Below, in pieces: positions 6,254-6,843 of a stretch of 6,843 bases of DNA. Origin of the DNA: Candidatus Omnitrophota bacterium (GTDB lineage: Bacteria; Omnitrophota; Koll11; Zapsychrales; Fredricksoniimonadaceae); the NCBI GenBank assembly GCA_015233705.1, contig JADFXE010000019.1, forward strand, positions 1 through 6,843, written 5' to 3'. The position numbers and the translations under genes are program-made. Every line of letters starts with the position of its first letter. The stretch's first letter is position 1. Under the pieces are notes generated by a model, which saw only the letters and a list, made by a program, of their open reading frames with translations, did not search any database and was not told the origin of the DNA.

Positions 6254-6843
6254 TGATGTCGATATACCCGTGAGTAAGGTCGCAACTGTAAACGGTCGCC
6301 GACGCCTTGCCGAGACCGAGGTCCGCATTGATCAGGATATTGTTCTTCTTGACCGCAAAATCGATCTTCAAGGTCGTTTCCGTGGCCCTGGTCCCGCAAG
6401 CACCGATCGCCGCCGCCACGCGACCCCAGTTGGGATTGTCCACATAGTCCGCGGTCTTGACCAGATTGGAGTTGGCAACCTTTAAAGCAACCTCTTTCGC
6501 CTGCTTCTTGGTCTCAGCACCCGTGATCCGTATCTCAAAGAACCGCTCGGCGCCCTCACCGTCAAAAACAATGTCCCGCGCCAATTTCAGACATACCGCG
6601 CTCAACGCTTCGACGAAGATCTTGTAATCCTCCCCGTCCGAAGAGATCTTCCGGTTACCGGCCAGGCCGTTGGCCATGACCGAGACCATGTCATTGGTGC
6701 TCATGCACCCGTCGACCGAGATCGAATTGAAAGAAAGGCCGACTGCTTCTTTTAGCGCCGCCTTCAAGATCGTCGGCAACACGGCCGCATCCGTCGTGAC
6801 CGCAGCCAGCATGGTGGCCATGTTCGGCTCGATCATGCCCGAG
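6237..6843 (-). CDS. argJ: Glutamate N-acetyltransferase (ornithine acetyltransferase), C-terminal part
   Basis: ArgJ transfers acetyl from N2-acetylornithine to glutamate, regenerating acetylglutamate; some members also use acetyl-CoA. The proenzyme cuts itself between Ala and Thr in the ATML motif, and the new N-terminal Thr is the nucleophile. Near the right edge the frame reads SGMIEPNMATML, so the cleavage Thr is encoded at 6815-6813. Nearly the whole beta chain is therefore present, and the alpha chain (about 190 residues) lies outside the window. Further motifs are SVDGCMSTND, NPNWGR (usually DPNWGR) and the ending DLTHGYIDING. The 3' end overlaps argB by 17 nt in another frame. The true start is outside the window. 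Whether the enzyme is mono- or bifunctional cannot be told from this sequence. Confidence 0.95.
   Translation of the reverse strand, partial: SGMIEPNMATMLAAVTTDAAVLPTILKAALKEAVGLSFNSISVDGCMSTNDMVSVMANGLAGNRKISSDGEDYKIFVEALSAVCLKLARDIVFDGEGAERFFEIRITGAETKKQAKEVALKVANSNLVKTADYVDNPNWGRVAAAIGACGTRATETTLKIDFAVKKNNILINADLGLGKASATVYSCDLTHGYIDINGRYN

Noticed and set aside
6254..6328. Longer argB start at 6328
   Set aside because: It adds 25 arginine-rich residues not seen in the family and deepens the overlap with argJ to 92 nt; the start at 6253 matches the usual N-helix.

Overview
This window holds one tightly packed minus-strand gene cluster for arginine biosynthesis, running right to left: argJ (5' end cut off by the right edge), argB, argD, argF, argG, argH, then the first part of lysA (3' end cut off by the left edge). 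Every gene was identified from family motifs read in its translation. No frameshift, mobile element, tRNA, rRNA or CRISPR array was found, and no independent plus-strand gene is supported. Base composition is moderately GC-rich, about mid-50s percent by eye (not counted in full).

The organism is probably a Gram-negative-type environmental bacterium. An arg block leading into lysA is the arrangement I recall from Desulfobacterota (Geobacter-like) and from groundwater lineages such as Omnitrophota. The taxon is a tentative inference from gene order and protein flavour.

Layout on the minus strand: argJ C-terminal part (6843-6237) overlaps argB (6253-5399) by 17 nt. argD (5390-4203) starts 8 nt after argB. 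argF (4201-3275) starts 1 nt after argD. A 93-nt spacer with a large heptad-repeat hairpin (3205-3272) precedes argG (3181-2006). An 83-nt spacer with two inverted repeats, one covering the argH ribosome binding site, precedes argH (1922-549). lysA (545 to the left edge) starts 3 nt after argH.

Together the genes encode the cyclic (acetyl-recycling) route. ArgJ moves the acetyl group from acetylornithine to glutamate, ArgB phosphorylates acetylglutamate, and ArgD makes acetylornithine. ArgF, ArgG and ArgH then convert ornithine to citrulline, argininosuccinate and arginine. argC, needed between ArgB and ArgD, is not in the window and may lie upstream of argJ. LysA makes lysine from meso-diaminopimelate, so the cluster may continue into dap genes past the left edge. 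The enzymes are ordinary. The least explained sequence is in the two spacers flanking argG, which carry inverted repeats and share a 10-nt word. I see no clear sign of an undescribed biological system.
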